A DNA stretch of 62,000 nucleotides. Source: Acanthaster planci (Eukaryota; Echinodermata; Asteroidea; Valvatida; Acanthasteridae). The stretch's first letter is position 1; each line of letters begins with the position of its first letter. Below are positions 1 to 13,207 of the stretch, piece by piece. The translations under genes and the position numbers were made by a program. The notes beneath the pieces were generated by a model. That model did no database searches and was not told the DNA's origin. It saw only the letters and a list, made by a program, of their open reading frames with translations. The stretch spans positions 283,326 through 345,325 of the forward strand of contig NW_019091459.1 of assembly GCF_001949145.1 (NCBI RefSeq), given 5' to 3'.

Positions 1-35
1 GAATCCTAGACTGCATTTTGTAGAGTGTGGATCAT

Positions 36-185
36 ACGTGCATTCTCCGCTAAAGCGTTTAAATTTGTCATTTTTATGCTCGTGCTCATGTTTTTTTAGA
101 AGTATGGAGTGTGTTTGATAATGCTTTATATGAATTTTCTTCATGGCCAAGTTTTGTTTCAGAAACCCATGTGGTAAGGAGGTCC
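36..185 (+). repeat. Inverted repeat pair, copy 1
   Basis: About 150 bp closely resembling the reverse complement of 2690-2830. Shared stretches include GCTAAAGCGTT, AGTATGGAGTG and TTTTGTTTCAGAAACCCATG. The family is not known to me; it may extend beyond the left edge only on the other side of the match. Confidence 0.75.
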
Positions 186-1495
186 AAAGTTACCAAGTCC
201 TAAGTCAGACCTGTGTTCAGTTAGTGTTATTTTTAATCGGTCATCCATGACGGCCTGTGAGTTTGCGTATTATTACGAAAAAACACATTCAAATAGTGGA
301 CCTTTAACCTTAGATGATTATAGGGTCCATGGTGGTGAGGGTACAATTGGAAACTTTATATATGTGGCACATTCTTCGCTAATGTGTTCAAGAAATCTGC
401 TCAAAATTGTAAAGTTTATTCCAGAACATGGAACAAATCAGGACTGATTTTTAACTCAATCATATTTTTGGACATACATACTTGAAGTTGAACCTTCTAA
501 AATGTAAGTTTAATGACCTAACAGATACGTTTCCACCATTCTACTTGTAGAAAAATTGTTTTTGAAACAAAATCTGGAGAGGCTGAAGTCTTTATGAATT
601 TCGGAGCTACACATCGTGAAAGACAGACTTTAAAAAGAGGAATTTTAATGATGGTATACCAGCTTTTTCTAGATTGTGGAAAAAACCTAGAGAAACTGTC
701 TGATTCGGACATGCACATAATGTCCGTTGCTACAACTATCATTTTGCATGTTGCAATTTCACATTTATTTTCTCTGAGCTAAATAATTAATCCTTATCTT
801 TTCAATGAACAGGTAATTATACAAATATTTCTGATGAGACTGAGATAGTAAGATCCCCAATGCCAAGGTTTTTTCGGGTAACACATCTTACAAATCAGAT
901 CAAAAATAAGATTTACCGGAGTAATGCAGTCAGCAGCACTTACACAAAGCTGCACAGCTGTTGTAATTAATGATAAGAAATGATGTTATTGAAAACTGTA
1001 CACTCTTCATACAATGAAGGCATCGTCAAAAATTGAAAATGTGTACACCCTACATACATGTATGAAGAGAGCCAATTAAATATCGACAATTTAAAAAAAT
1101 CAGTAAAAGTCAATTTTGTGTTGTTTCACACAGTGGAAGTGATTCCCATTTCTTCATTCCATGTTATATATTACAATGTGCATTTTATGAATACATAAAG
1201 TAATACGGAGGAGATTTTTAAAAAATAATCCTTCGGAAGATAATTACTATTTGAAGTTAAGCCTTCCAAAACACCTTGGAACAAACAAATTCGTTACCGT
1301 CAGTCCACTTCCAGAAATTCATATTTTTAAATAAGATTTCAGAGATATTTCAGTAATTTCATTGGTACATTTGTGACAGGCAGACTAAATTAAGAGATTG
1401 TTTTGTGACTGTTTGACAACAAAAACATTATTTTGATATTGGAACCGATACATGTATGTTGCCAAGCTAATAATAGTAATTTATTCATTAATGAA
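186..1495. other. Non-coding, no feature seen
   Basis: AT-rich sequence with only short chance open frames. No repeat, RNA gene or conserved motif was recognised. Confidence 0.6.
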
Positions 1496-1499
1496 GTGC

Positions 1500-1818
1500 A
1501 AATTTCACATAGATATGTTCAAATGCGCTGTACAATGAAGACATTAAAACGAATACATTTAAACCTGGTTGAGCCGATGGCATACAAGGGCGCCTCGGGC
1601 AGTCGCCAAACGACCCACATTTACCAACATCAGTAAAGGGAGACAGTAATAAGCAGTAACAGGTGGGAGGAAAAGCCCCAAGGAATATTCTGGGTAAAAC
1701 CCAGGGAGTCAGGTAGGTACTTAAAACCCCATCCACATGTGGACCGGGCCGAGACTGAACCCGGGACCACAGAGGTGGAAGGGCGAGGAAAGAACTACCT
1801 TGCCAACCTGACTCCCCA
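1500..1818 (-). mobile_element. tRNA-derived SINE
   Basis: On the minus strand the element starts near 1818 with an A-box-like TTGGCAAGGTAG (1795-1806), then a B-box-like GGGTTCAGTCTC (1751-1762). The body contains GGGTTTTACCCAGAA and CTTTTCCTCCCACCT. Head and body match the SINE at 43680 (shared TTCTTTCCTCGC and CCCGGGTTC). The 3' limit near 1500 is approximate. Confidence 0.7.
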
Positions 1819-1829
1819 ATATGTTACTG

Positions 1830-2689
1830 TAGTGAGATATTCCATGTAAACCAACAACGATGGTTTCATGCTATCAAGTTTTTGTGAAATTACAACTTCC
1901 TTTCTTTACCTCTTAGAATCTTTATCTACAGATTCTACAAGTTCCATAGTTTACGAGAAGAAATTGTATGATACTCTTCACCATAACATCAAGAATATTC
2001 GGCAGAACTTCAGCACAAAATATACAGTCCTACTGGGGGAGTATATGCACTGTGATTCACATGTGCAAAAACCTTTTACATGTGACCCGTGAATTGATGA
2101 CATTATCTCATTTTTGTTGACATCAGCCTAAAATTTGCACAATGAATTTGTAATCAGTTACATATCTGGTGTAACGTTTCTGTCTCGCTTATGTTGAAAT
2201 GGGCTTCCCTTGACAAAATGTGTATTTCTACCGACATGTACTTCTTCCACAACTTGAGCTGTCATCATCCAACACACTGTTGACTGGTATGCTTGTTTGA
2301 GCTCACCTGCATTTGGTGTTTTTGACTTCAAAACTTTATGCCATATGTACAATATAATCCCCAGGTCGGTCTAATCTGTGAGCAACTTCATAGGGCATGT
2401 TTCTCAAATGTGTTTTGTTTCGAAGAAATGATTGCGTATCTGGTCACGAAATTGGCAACAGGTGTTCTGAAGGCAATAAGGACAAATAAATGAGCTAATC
2501 TTTTCCAATTTGGTATTTTATATTTCGGGCATGCTGTGGGCTAATAACAAAATAGGGTATGCATACATGATGGACGAATAGGAGAGTATTCATGAAAAGC
2601 ACTTGGGCTGGAGACACGAGAAAACCACAATAAATATCACCTTACTGTCGCCATTTCTAAGATTTTTCTTGATTTATAGACCATCTTAA
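1830..2689. other. Non-coding, no feature seen
   Basis: No convincing coding, RNA or repeat structure beyond short chance open frames. Confidence 0.55.
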
Positions 2690-2830
2690 CACATGGGTTT
2701 CTGAAACAAAACTCGGCCACAAAGAAAATTCATATGAAGCATTTTCAAATGCACTCCATACTTTTAGAAAACACAAGCGACACAAAAATGACACAGTTGA
2801 ACGCTTTAGCAGAGAATACACCAAAAACTC
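2690..2830 (-). repeat. Inverted repeat pair, copy 2
   Basis: The minus strand repeats 36-185 with scattered substitutions over its whole length. A 60-codon open frame on this strand is a by-product of the repeat. The two copies lie about 2.5 kb apart in opposite orientation. Confidence 0.75.
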
Positions 2831-5329
2831 CGTATGCACCCTTTGCCAAAAGTTTCAGTACATATTGCACATCTGTGAACTGAAGGACAATAGAAGGTCA
2901 ACATTATGTATATTTACACCGATGCCGTCTGTTGCGCCCGTGGTGTGTCTGATTTTGTCTCAGGTCTATGTTGCCCAGGGGGTTGAGGTTTTTGTCGGTA
3001 CTATCTCGCTCTGTTTGTTCCCCCCCCCCAAGTCTTTCCACTTTTCTATGCAGCAATCTTTACTGGTGTATCTTGCAGAAGTCTTATGCGTCTATATGTA
3101 CATGTACACTGCCAGGGTACAGTGAGTTCATAGTTGTCATTTGTAAGGAAAGTCAACACTTGCTGAAGGCACAGAAAGTTGTCTCCAGAACATTCTTGGT
3201 CTCCACATTGGTTTCATCTTGAAACAGTTACATACATGAACACTAGGCTTTTGATGCATTAGCAAAGTACATGTGCATGTACATGTACCATACGTGTGTA
3301 CTTTACTATTGCACATGTAATTAGAAAGGTAACGGGTACAGACACACGCAGTATTTTGCAATACTGGCAGCTGTGCCTGTTGGTAAAAGACGTGGCTACA
3401 TGTACATGCCTCATAATCACAAACCCATCCTTGATGCTACTGCAGAATAGTCTGGTAACACAGCAAACCAATCCAGATTGTCTGATGGGACACTCAGCAC
3501 CATACTGGTGTTTTTTATTCTTCAACAATGGGACATACAATTAGGAATATCAAAAAGGTAAGTGCACTCTTGGCAGGTGTTTGCTTTGTACCACCTCCCC
3601 CCCGCATCATGGAGTGGAACCCCCCCCCACTCACCACACTGCCACTACTACATTGTATTTCCAGCATTGGTCTTTGAGTTTGGGGTAGGTCTGCATAGAG
3701 TGCAATGGTCCGTATCGCCGTAGAAAACAAGTTTTTTTTCTTTTGGCAAAATGCAATGCGTCCAGGCGTGCCATACAAAGTGTGGACCTCTGCACAAAAG
3801 AAGTCCACATAATATAGGGTGTGATGGCGTAGTGTGGACTCGCACACATCCACACAATGTTCCCCCAGTTTCAGAGGCATTTTGGGGTCACGGTTATCCG
3901 TGGCAAAGCTCCAGCTCCAAGGAGTTATTCTAGTTAGAGAAAAGAAGCATTTTCCTATAGTTTCCTTAACCACAGGAGAACAAAGGAAAGTCCATACTTT
4001 GTATGTAAAACAGGTATGCGTGTTCTTTGTTGTGTATTGTACATGTACATGTACACACACTGATGCACTGGTACCTTAACCATGTAATATCCTTTATAGA
4101 AAAGTGGGATATATTTTCGCCTAATGGTAGACTCATTCAAGGAGAGGAGGTGGTCTCATTTAATACCCAACTAAATATTGGGTTAGTGGATGTTGTTTGA
4201 TCCCCTCTGTATTCTAAACTTTGCCTTGCCCTGGTCACAGGTATGGATGAATCTAAAACAGCATCCTTTTGTTGTGTTTGCATATCCCTCACATTTCATT
4301 GTCGGTGATGTAAATAATCACCTGTTGATCTTCCATAAAGTTCATCCATGTGGGTACATGTCCATGTAGTTCACTGCATTGTATGCACAGGTACAAGTTC
4401 TGTATGTTTTGGTGTCCTATTTAACTCATAAGTTGCATTGCATTTGGTCTTTAAATCAATTACACTTTTTTACCGCTTTAGTAAGGCAGGGTAATGCATT
4501 TCCCCCCACCCTCTATATTTACAAAGCACACTTTGTTCAAAACCTCTAACTTTTTTAAGATTTACCGATCAGATTTTCTGCCTGTCGTTTTGCATTTGTG
4601 CAAGTGCATTGACTGGTTCCCAGGACACAGTTTGTCCACTGTAGCAGGACTGCTATCATGGTAAAATGATTCGTTCTACACCATATTTCTGTGGTGTCAG
4701 ATTTCATACATGACTCTGGCCTGAAGATGTGGAGATTTCATTTCACCCTTTATTAGTTTAGCAACTGCTCACTGTAATTACTTCTTTGAAGGTTTTATAA
4801 ACTGTGTCAGTCAACTTTGTTGGGTTTTTGCAGGTTCAGGTAAAATGGTTGATTTTCATCTGGTCATTTCTGTAAATAAATTCTCCTTGTCCTTATTTTG
4901 TTTCGAAATCGTCTAGAATTGGCATCTCAGAGTTTGCTTCTATGCACTTTCTCCCCAAAGATCCTTCAATTCTAAAGTTGGAGTTTTTGAAAAGTCTTTT
5001 TCTTTCAGGTTACACTGGCTTTCCCAAATACCACCTTGCTCTGATGGTCATCAATGTGAAATAAATGAAATAGAAAATCTGTGAAATAGAAAAAAATATT
5101 TGTGTCATGCCTCTGTTTTCAAAAGCTGCGTACTTGTGTGTACATGCACATTCTAACATACGTCTTTCCCTTCATGGTGATTGTATTCCCAAGTTCTTTG
5201 AGTACAGTGTAGTCTCTTTATTTTGCCTGTTTGCCTAATATGGCTCAGAAAATTTTTCATCTACATGTAAGCTCTTCATCTGAAGGAACCAAAAATAATT
5301 AACTTTGAGAAAAACGCGGAGGCTGTTAT
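2831..5329. other. Non-coding with TACATG palindromes and C-runs
   Basis: Contains TACATG-type tracts at 3268-3290 and 4036-4056 and poly-C runs near 3020, 3600 and 3625. Open frames such as the 181-codon minus-strand frame at 3515-4060 have biased composition and no domain, so they are taken as chance. CpG is very sparse here. Confidence 0.55.
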
Positions 5330-5493
5330 CAGTGGCATATCCAACTTTTGGTGTGGGGGGGCGGCAAATTCAAAGGCGAATGCAGCTCTTCTTATTTAAC
5401 ACGATGTTGGGAGAAAAAAAAAACATCAAAAGCCTTACTCAATATCGGGGGGGGGGCAAGTTGACCCCTAACCCCCTCCCCCATGCGCCACTG
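5330..5493. mobile_element. MITE with CAGTGGC termini, copy 1
   Basis: 164 bp bounded by CAGTGGCATATCCA at the left and CATGCGCCACTG at the right, an imperfect terminal inverted repeat. Inside are GGGGGGGCGGCAAATTCAAA and a C-rich right end. The same layout and the phrase GCGAATGCAGCT recur at 36303-36592. No coding capacity. Confidence 0.65.
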
Positions 5494-6261
5494 GCTGATT
5501 CAGTGGATCATGTATGGTACATCCCTCGAGTAGAAATGTAATCCATTCACCTATAGTATTTACACCAGCTTTGGAGATCTGTAATCTGTAAATTCCCTTC
5601 AAAATTCACACATGTACATCTTAATTGTCCTTTACTGCGCACAATTAATGCACAAGATCAAATTCACCGTTTCCAGCCTCAGTAAGTACATCTACATGAA
5701 CCGTAGTGCCCTCCTAGAAGATTCCAATAACTGCTTATGGCATGTACAACATTTATTTTTATTATTATTATTATAAAATGAATTTATTATGCGCGAATTC
5801 CTTTCAAAAATATTCAGATGCGCTGTACAATCAGTAACAGAAAAGTAAACTTGTGCAATATAAAAATTCATTAAAATTCATCTGCATCTGCAGTGGGGAA
5901 TAAAAGATCTCATATCTACGTACTTGTTACGTGCATGCGCAGGTGCTTAAAGCGCACAGACAACCTGACTGCACCCGAGCGCGGCACCACCGTCGGTCAA
6001 AACATGCAAATGAGATTATTTTCAACGTTGAGGGCGTTACCCCGGGTCTTCTATCTGAAGGAAGGAATCATAGCATAGTCGTCCACACTGCACAGGCGAA
6101 TGTTTGCGCAAGTTTGAACTTAGGTTTAAATTATTTTGTGTTAATCTTAATAAACAGCATTTGTTAGGATCTTTTAACAATTCCGGGAGTTTTTCATCCA
6201 ATCCGGGAGACCGGGGGTTAATTATCAAATCCGGGAGACTCCCGGAAGATCTGGGAGGGTT
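5494..6261. repeat. Non-coding, TTA microsatellite and CCGGGAG-rich segment
   Basis: A short (TTA)n tract is at 5757-5773. From about 6180 to 6260 the motif CCGGGAG recurs, including an inverted CTCCCGG, directly against the end of the LINE fragment. This may be that element's own 3' part or another repeat. The 78- and 96-codon open frames here are not credible genes. Confidence 0.5.
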
Positions 6262-6512
6262 GGAATCACTGTTGTATGTAAAATAAATAGCAAGGGGCCC
6301 CCAAAAGAACTTTGTGGAATATCCCATACAAGGTCATTCCTAACCAACAAGGTGTTATTAATTAATACATGCTGAGATCTCCCAGACAAGTGCTGTATGA
6401 CTTAAACCACCGAAGAAAAATGCCATCAACTCCAAACTTCATTCTCGGAATGTTCAAGAGAATTCTGTGATCAAGTGTGTCAAAAGCAGAGCTTAAATCA
6501 ATCAAAACAAGT
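6262..6512 (-). mobile_element. LINE fragment, reverse transcriptase (CR1/L2-like)
   Basis: Reading the minus strand from about 6512 gives LVLIDLSSAFDTLDHRILL, the classic non-LTR reverse transcriptase motif around the first catalytic Asp. KFGVDGIFLRWFKSY and, after frame changes, a remnant of the QGSVLGPLLF region (SSFGGPLAIYF-like) follow. Only ~80 residues survive, with stops and shifts. Clade assignment is by motif only. Confidence 0.75.
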
Positions 6513-7077
6513 ATTTAAAAGTAACCTGATTATTGTTCACAGCCAGTAGTAAGTCATTTTATTTTACCCTCAGTAACAAGGTGCAATTTTAACACAAATA
6601 TGTACATCAAACATGAACATAGGCGTACGTGAACATGTACCAACATGCCACATCTGACATACATGTACATGACATGTAGGTATTGGATTTCGAGATAATA
6701 AATTTACAGTAGCGCTACCCTTTTCTCTTGAGGGTGCTGCTCAGTGTTGTGTGTTACTGTAGCCGTACTGAAATACGTGTACATGTATATATTTGTGTGT
6801 TCTTGCTTGTGTAAGAGAGTGTATTCTTTTGGGGAAACATGAGTCCTCGTATAGGAGTCTTTACAGGTGTTCTTTTCGTAAATGTGTGTCTCCTGTTCAA
6901 TTAATAATGTGGGAAGCACCAGAACATATTTCCAACTCACTCCTATCTGAACCAGACTATCTTTCCGGATGAGTTGATATTTTGACCAAATGTCCCTAAA
7001 ACACGTCACTTTGCGACAGATACATGTACATGTATAATTCCTCCTTTTTCCTTATAAATTCCAAATACCGGATATTT

Positions 7078-7113
7078 TTGTGGGGTATACCATTTAAGTA
7101 CCATACCCCACAA
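7078..7113. repeat. Perfect 11-bp inverted repeat (hairpin)
   Basis: TTGTGGGGTAT and ATACCCCACAA face each other across a 14-base loop. There is no T-run to suggest a terminator and no gene beside it. Function unknown. Confidence 0.7.
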
Positions 7114-8731
7114 GGACAATGAATGCTTGTATTGTTCTAGTACCTGCCTATAAGACATAGAAAAGAAATCATGCTTTCATGTACATGTGCATGTACATGA
7201 TCATCCACATTTTGTTTCACTTGTGCTGAATGTAATGATAATGAGCAACCCTCCAAAGTTTCTGCTGACTATGGTTGCCATGGAAACCTGTTAGAAACAA
7301 ACACAGGTGTTGTGATGAGCTTTTGATACATGTCAGTGCCGTTAGATAGGCCTACTCAAGGAAGCTTAAGTGCACCGTAGGTACGAGCTTTAATCGGCTC
7401 GTCTGCCGGCTGATTGAGTATCAGTACATATTCTTGCACAGTTTTCGTGTTCATTATACTTTTTTCTTTTACCTTATCTTGTTTTCTTTTTTCCGCGGCA
7501 GCTGAAAGCTGCATATCTTAGCCTGTGAGCAGAAAAAATAAAATTATCTTTTTGATTGTTGTCAGTGTCGTTTGTGTTATTGTCATGGTGGCGAGTAAGA
7601 AAGAAATCTGCCTCATCAAAAAAGTATATGTACTAAATCTGAATCTTATTAAAGGGACTGTAACAGCGAAGATACATGTAATGCTTGTACATGTACGAAT
7701 ATGGTCGCGGTTATTGGCGTCTAAGTGGGGTATGAAAGGTATGCAAGCCTTGGAAAGCAAAGCAATGTCATGCAGAAGTGTAAAATATGAATCAGATGTA
7801 AAATAAAGTGGGTGATATGAGCGCCAGTAATCCTTCAGACATGGATTTGCCACAGTGTCCTGCAAGGCAGCCATCTCCTTGCAATTTAAGAGCCCGTTTT
7901 CTGCTGGTACCTTTGCAGGCTGCATATTACAGGGTTTTGCAAATTGGAAATACTCAATGGCAAAAAAATAAAATGGCAATTTAACACATCCCTAAAAATA
8001 GGAAAGCAAAAAATGAAACTGGAGGGGTTGACTGGACCACAATTAGATACAAATTTGAGACTTGAATTTAAACATTATATGACAATTAAAGTCATCTCTG
8101 AAGGGACGTGTAGCCACCATTTTAGTCCTGTAGATTGGTCCAATGGGAACTGTTTGAAAACTTTAGAAACAGGTGTCTTCTGAATGGGTGATGATACTGT
8201 AAAGAGTAAATTTGATTGTTTTGTTTTATCCTTTATTTGGGGGGTATCTTTTTTTACTCAGCCTCTCAACTTGGTCAGTATTACCACCTCACAGAAATCA
8301 CATGAAAAAGAAGAAAAAAGGGGACAGAAAAAACATAACAGAAATCAGGGTGGTTTGTAGAATATCTTACCTTAATTGTGATCACCAAAGGCCACATTTT
8401 GTTCATTTTGCTTTGCACCTTTATACATGTATGTATCTGTATACATATATGTATCACAGTTTCTGTTTTTGCAGACCTGTACCCAATATGGTCAGCAATA
8501 TTCTAGTTTATTGCTGCACGCACTTTGATATTTGTTCAACATATCATCAGTGCCTTAGGGAAAACAGTGATCTGTCCATAATCCAAACAAATTTTTAAAC
8601 GATATGGCCTCTTGTGCCTTCTAGGAAGTGTATATTTTGTTCATTTACATGCACACATAATGCAGATTTGATGATTTTTTTGTCCAGAGGGAATGTGTTT
8701 ATTCCCAGTGTGCATATTTCTACACATTTGA

Positions 8732-8860
8732 CATTTTGGTTTGGGAGCACCGCAGTAATTTTTGTACCTGATTCATTGCGATTTTGATGTGAGGGGACCC
8801 TAGTAATTTGAGTCGCTGACATTTTGATGTGAAAAGACCCTAGTAATTTCAGTGTGCGAG
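8732..8860 (+). repeat. Three degenerate ~40-bp tandem units
   Basis: Units begin near 8732, 8781 and 8821 with ATTTTG(A/G)T and share GACCCTAGTAATTT (diverged in the first unit). The last two are much more alike than the first. Confidence 0.65.
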
Positions 8861-9099
8861 TCTGACATTTCGTCGCCAGAGGAGTGTTCAGGTTGCCTCC
8901 TCCTTGTAATCCCTAAAATCACAGAAAAGTTATAAGGAAAAAACGGCTGAAGTGTTTTGTACAGTGTAATTTTGTGTGATCTACAGGTACAGCGTACGTG
9001 TATATGTGAAAAGCAGGTGTGTTAAACTTACTTTGGCAGGATCATATGCTTTCTAAGCATTTTTCAAACGCTCAAAGTGTATATATCTTTGTCTTTTAT

Positions 9100-10834
9100 G
9101 ACCTCTCCCAACTTAAAGAATAACTTTGGGTGACCAAAAAAAAAACCAATTTCTATGCTTGGAATATCATTAGTTTTAATGTTTTTAGTGTGTTGGTACA
9201 TGTATTTCCATTATATCTTTGGTCTATTTGTTGCGATACACAAACCCACATGTGTGTTGGCTAATCTTCATTTGCATAATAATCGATACGGCCTGGGTTT
9301 CTTGTTTTGCTCCTGGTCAAAATTATACCCCAGACAAAATCCAAAGAAAATGTCCTTTCATTCATACTGCTTATTTTCACTTTCTGCGACTGCAAGAATC
9401 TTTGGCATGAAGCTATTTCAAGATGTTCTAATAGAATAAATACCTTCTTATGGGTTCAGGATTCTGATGAAATGCCATCTCCCCCAAAGAGTATAAAAGA
9501 GCAAAAGTTTTCAGATCATTCTCAGTTACTCGTCACCATTGCCAAGAAGAAGGAGCTCAGTGAGGATGTACATGCACACCAATCAATGCCCGTAAAGAAG
9601 GTAAAGGGTACAAGGCAATTTCCAAGCAATCTGAGGTCCCTGTTGCAACAGTTCGGGGTATCATCAGGAAGCATACATGTAAGTGGTTCAACACAGTTAA
9701 AAACCTCAATGGGCATGGCAGGAAGTGCAAAGTATGTCCTAGACTCGGCAGAAAAATCTGCCGGGAGGCCAAAAACAACCCACGGATCACAACCAAGACC
9801 CCAATTGATACCCTTGACAAGGCAGAGACGAAGGTGCCAGAGGCAACCATCCAGTGATATTGCACAAAGAAGGTCTCAATGGACACAGGTCCAGGAAGAC
9901 ACCACTACTCAGGAAGAAACATAAGGAGGCTCGTCTTGCATTTACTAGTAACAGCACATCTGAACCAAGATCCTACCTTTTGTTCATCAGTCCTATGGTT
10001 TGATGAGACAAAGATAGAGTAGTTTGGCCACATGGATATTGCCTATGTCTGGGGATGAAAAGAGAAGCTTACAAGCCGAAGAACAAAGTCCCATCCATAA
10101 ATCATGGTGGTGGCAACATAATGCTATGGGGTTGCTTCTCTGCTAGTGGCACCAGGAACCTCATAAAGATACAGGGTGTCATGGAAAAGGAGGATTATAT
10201 CAAGATCCTTGATAACGATGCAAAGCATCTGCTGACAAACTCCAGCTTGAACCTGATTGGATGTACATGTACCAGCAGGACAATGACCCCAAGAACACCA
10301 CCAAGGTAGTATTAAATGCAATGGCTCAAGGACAATGGTGTTCATGTACTGGGATGGCCAAGTCAAAGTCCTGACCTAAATCCAATAGAGAATCTGTGGA
10401 GGGAGCTTGACCAGAGTGATGACCAGGAGACCATCCAACCTGACCCAGCTGGAGGCTTTCGCCACAGATGAGTGGGCCGACATCCCACAGAAGACAATGC
10501 AGAAAACTTGTCGACATTTATAGCCTGTATACAGTAGGAACCATTTTGAGGCAGTCGTCAAGAACAAAGGCCACGCTATTGACCATTAAGAAGAGAGTTT
10601 GGACTATGTAAACCTGGGTATGAATAATTTTGACCAGGAGCAAAAAGAAACCAGGGGCATACCGGTATCTATTAGTATGCAAATGAAGTTTAGCCAACAC
10701 ACATGTGGCTTCGTGTATTGCAACAAATAGACAATAGATATAATGGAAGTACCAACATAATAGCTTTTACAAATGAAGAATTTAGAAAAGTATGTATTTT
10801 CCAAAGCTCATGAGTAATTTTAAGCACAACTGTA
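9100..10834 (+). mobile_element. Degenerate Tc1-family DNA transposon
   Basis: Long terminal inverted repeats: the left arm (about 9160-9340) and right arm (about 10620-10800) share TTGCTCCTGGTCAAAATTAT, CACATGTGTGTTGGCTAA and TCTATTTGTTGC in opposite orientation. The right tip TAAGCACAACTGTA (10821-10834) is a typical Tc1 end next to a TA; the left tip has decayed. Between the arms lie broken pieces of a DD34E transposase on the + strand: an HTH region and NNPRITTK near 9640-9800, WFDETKIE near 9997, HGGGNIMLWGCFSASG near 10100-10147, DNDPKNT near 10280 and [15 protein letters not shown] near 10352-10400. All three catalytic positions can be seen, but stops and frameshifts separate them, so it is inactive. 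It may once have moved by cut-and-paste into TA sites. Confidence 0.9.
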
Positions 10835-13207
10835 AAATTATTTGTAGATGCAATTGTGGGATTTTACCAGTTGGATGTCCTCATGAGCAGGAGGCTGGCA
10901 ACATCAGGTGAGAATTGACGAGTGTCAAACAAGTGTACCAGTAAGTACACTGTACTAGCAGCTTTGAACAGTTCCATGTAATGTAATATGTACCTGGTAC
11001 ATGTGTTTATATCCTTGGGCCATAAGCAAATCAAATACATGTATGACACTGCCAATACAATAATTGCCGTTCAGATTATGGTAGTGAGTTACTTACCAGA
11101 AAAAAAAAGAACCTTGCAGGCATGACAGGTGGGAAACATTTTCATATTGCTTAATTACATAAAAGAGACAGGAAACACATAAGTGCCAAATGGATTGTGT
11201 CTATGTATGTGTGTGTGGTTTTTTTTCTCAAGTGTTTTAGGCTTTTTTTTTGTGCATTAATTCCTTTGTGCATGAGAGCACACGTGGCAATAACCTGGGA
11301 TGTGTCAGTCTTACACTTGGTGCATTAGAGGAGCAGGCTCCTTGCATTAGTTACGATAAGCTGCTATTTTTAATCATATTGCAGCGCATAATCCCTGGGA
11401 ACTGAAGAATCGTTGCTTTCCCTGGGAATATTTGATACACCCGGAAACACAAAAGCCCATATTTGTGAGTGGACCCCACAAAATCAGTCAGCAACAAAGG
11501 CCATGATTTTTTGAAAGTAGTTCAGTTTCAGTCTGCATTTGGAATTTTACAAACAAGTACCAGTTTTACCACCTACTTTAGTTTGGGAAACACATTTTGG
11601 GGGTTCCCTATTGATACAAATACAGTTTATGCATAATAGCAGTACATTTACAATCAAGGGCGTTTAAAAGATCATATCCCACATCACAGCAGTCAACAAT
11701 TGTTAATTGTACCCTGAATAAAGATAATAAAAATTTATTTCCTAGTGTACTTTCCCAATGCATCTACATGTTGGACATTATGTTAAATTACTCACAGAGA
11801 AGATGCCAAATGTTTATATTTGCAAATGTGTAGCGACCCACCTCACAGTATGTTCGTCTTTAAGGAAGAAGGCCTTTGGGGAGGAAAACATTCAGATTAA
11901 AATAGAACAAAATTTTGATGCGCTATACAGAGTTTCGGTTGGCATGGTCAAGTCAGTGGTTAAGCTGGATCAGCGGAGACTTGACAATCTCGTAATGGGA
12001 ATCCCTTTGGTGCCTGTGAATGTGTAGGTACATGTATTTATGTCAGTATGAACATCCACCTAAATTTAGAATCATTCCCTGTGGGTGTGACATGATGGAC
12101 ACAATTGAAACCCCTACAGTAAACTCAGAGTGCTATGAGAGTACTTAGCGGTATGAGATGTACATGTACATCTATGATTTGCACTTTAAGGAATATTCAC
12201 ACACCTTGTAGTGCCTGTATAGATCTGGAGCCTAGACTTCTGATGAACATTGCCTTGGTCTTTGATAATTATGTCTCTGATGTGTATCGGTACATGGTAT
12301 TTATGGGCTTTTCTATGAAATGGGCAACTCCCATGTGCTGTAATTGAGTTTTACACCGTTTCCGACTTCTTTGAAACTTTAGGCAATTGATAATGGGGTT
12401 TGATGCACAAAATGCTTAGGAGCAGTTTTGCCAAACTTACAGATCTGATTCTTTGAAGAAAAATGGTGAAACTACATGGTAACTGGGACAAAAGCAGACC
12501 GGAAAAAGGAATCATTTTAGACAGTCCGTGTATCAGGTATGGTAATTTTCATGTACATGTATACATGTGTAACAAAACATATATGTACGTGTGTAAATTT
12601 ACTGGTCTATACAATACCATCCTTGCGCTGCCAGACTTCTTTGGTACACGTCCTAAAGTTACAAATAGTGTGCATGCATTGCCTATAAGGACATCATGCT
12701 GTCTCTTGCCATCTTCTTCAATCTTTCGTCTACTGGTATCTGGAAGTGCTTATAATGGCGGATTAAAGGCCATTGTCTTGGTTGCTAGTTATGGGCTTTG
12801 GCATGTACACATGTACGTACATGTACTTGTTCTTAGCCACACGCATACAATGTATGTGGTGCAATAAGGACTGTGTAAATGACGAACCCACCAGATGGAC
12901 TACCTACATGTACATGTACAGGTGCATTATAGTAGCAGTAATTCGGTATGCACAGTTCCTGGATATGGTAGGTCAACCAGCCATTCTTCTAAGCACACCT
13001 CATCAAGTATCTCAAGTACATTGTACATGTATACATTCTATGTGTACACATCTGCCCAGGAGTCACAGAGCTGTTTTGGTAGGAGTTGATGTAGGTAAAC
13101 CACATACATCACAGCATTGTACAGAGTGATTTATTGGCTTGTAATTTACACTGTACTTGAGCCTATGTCTATTGAATGTCGACACACCTGTTGTTAAAAG
13201 GGTCCCA
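10835..13207. repeat. Non-coding, dense TACATG palindromes
   Basis: No gene recognised. TACATGTACATGTA-type tracts at 12157-12170, 12551-12567, 12803-12826, 12906-12920 and 13021-13034 make this the densest cluster in the window. Open frames over these tracts (e.g. 12463-13129) encode HVHVYM-like strings and are artefacts of the repeat. Confidence 0.6.

Larger units (their letters stand above)
6513..9099. other. Non-coding, with a hairpin and a tandem repeat
   Basis: No gene recognised. The 153-codon minus-strand open frame at 7518-7979 shows no domain and probable chance composition. TACATG palindromes occur at 7021-7034 and 7180-7200. The hairpin at 7078-7113 and the tandem units at 8732-8860 are listed separately. 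Confidence 0.5.

Noticed and set aside
3515-4060. 181-codon minus-strand open frame
   Set aside because: Runs over C-runs and TACATG tracts, giving biased composition (CTCTC-like and HVHV strings). No domain, no splice signals.
7518-7979. 153-codon minus-strand open frame
   Set aside because: No domain; the opposite strand is equally open and the region looks like repeat-derived AT-rich DNA.
12463-13129. Overlapping + frames with HVHVYMY strings
   Set aside because: Translation of TACATGTACATGTA tracts.
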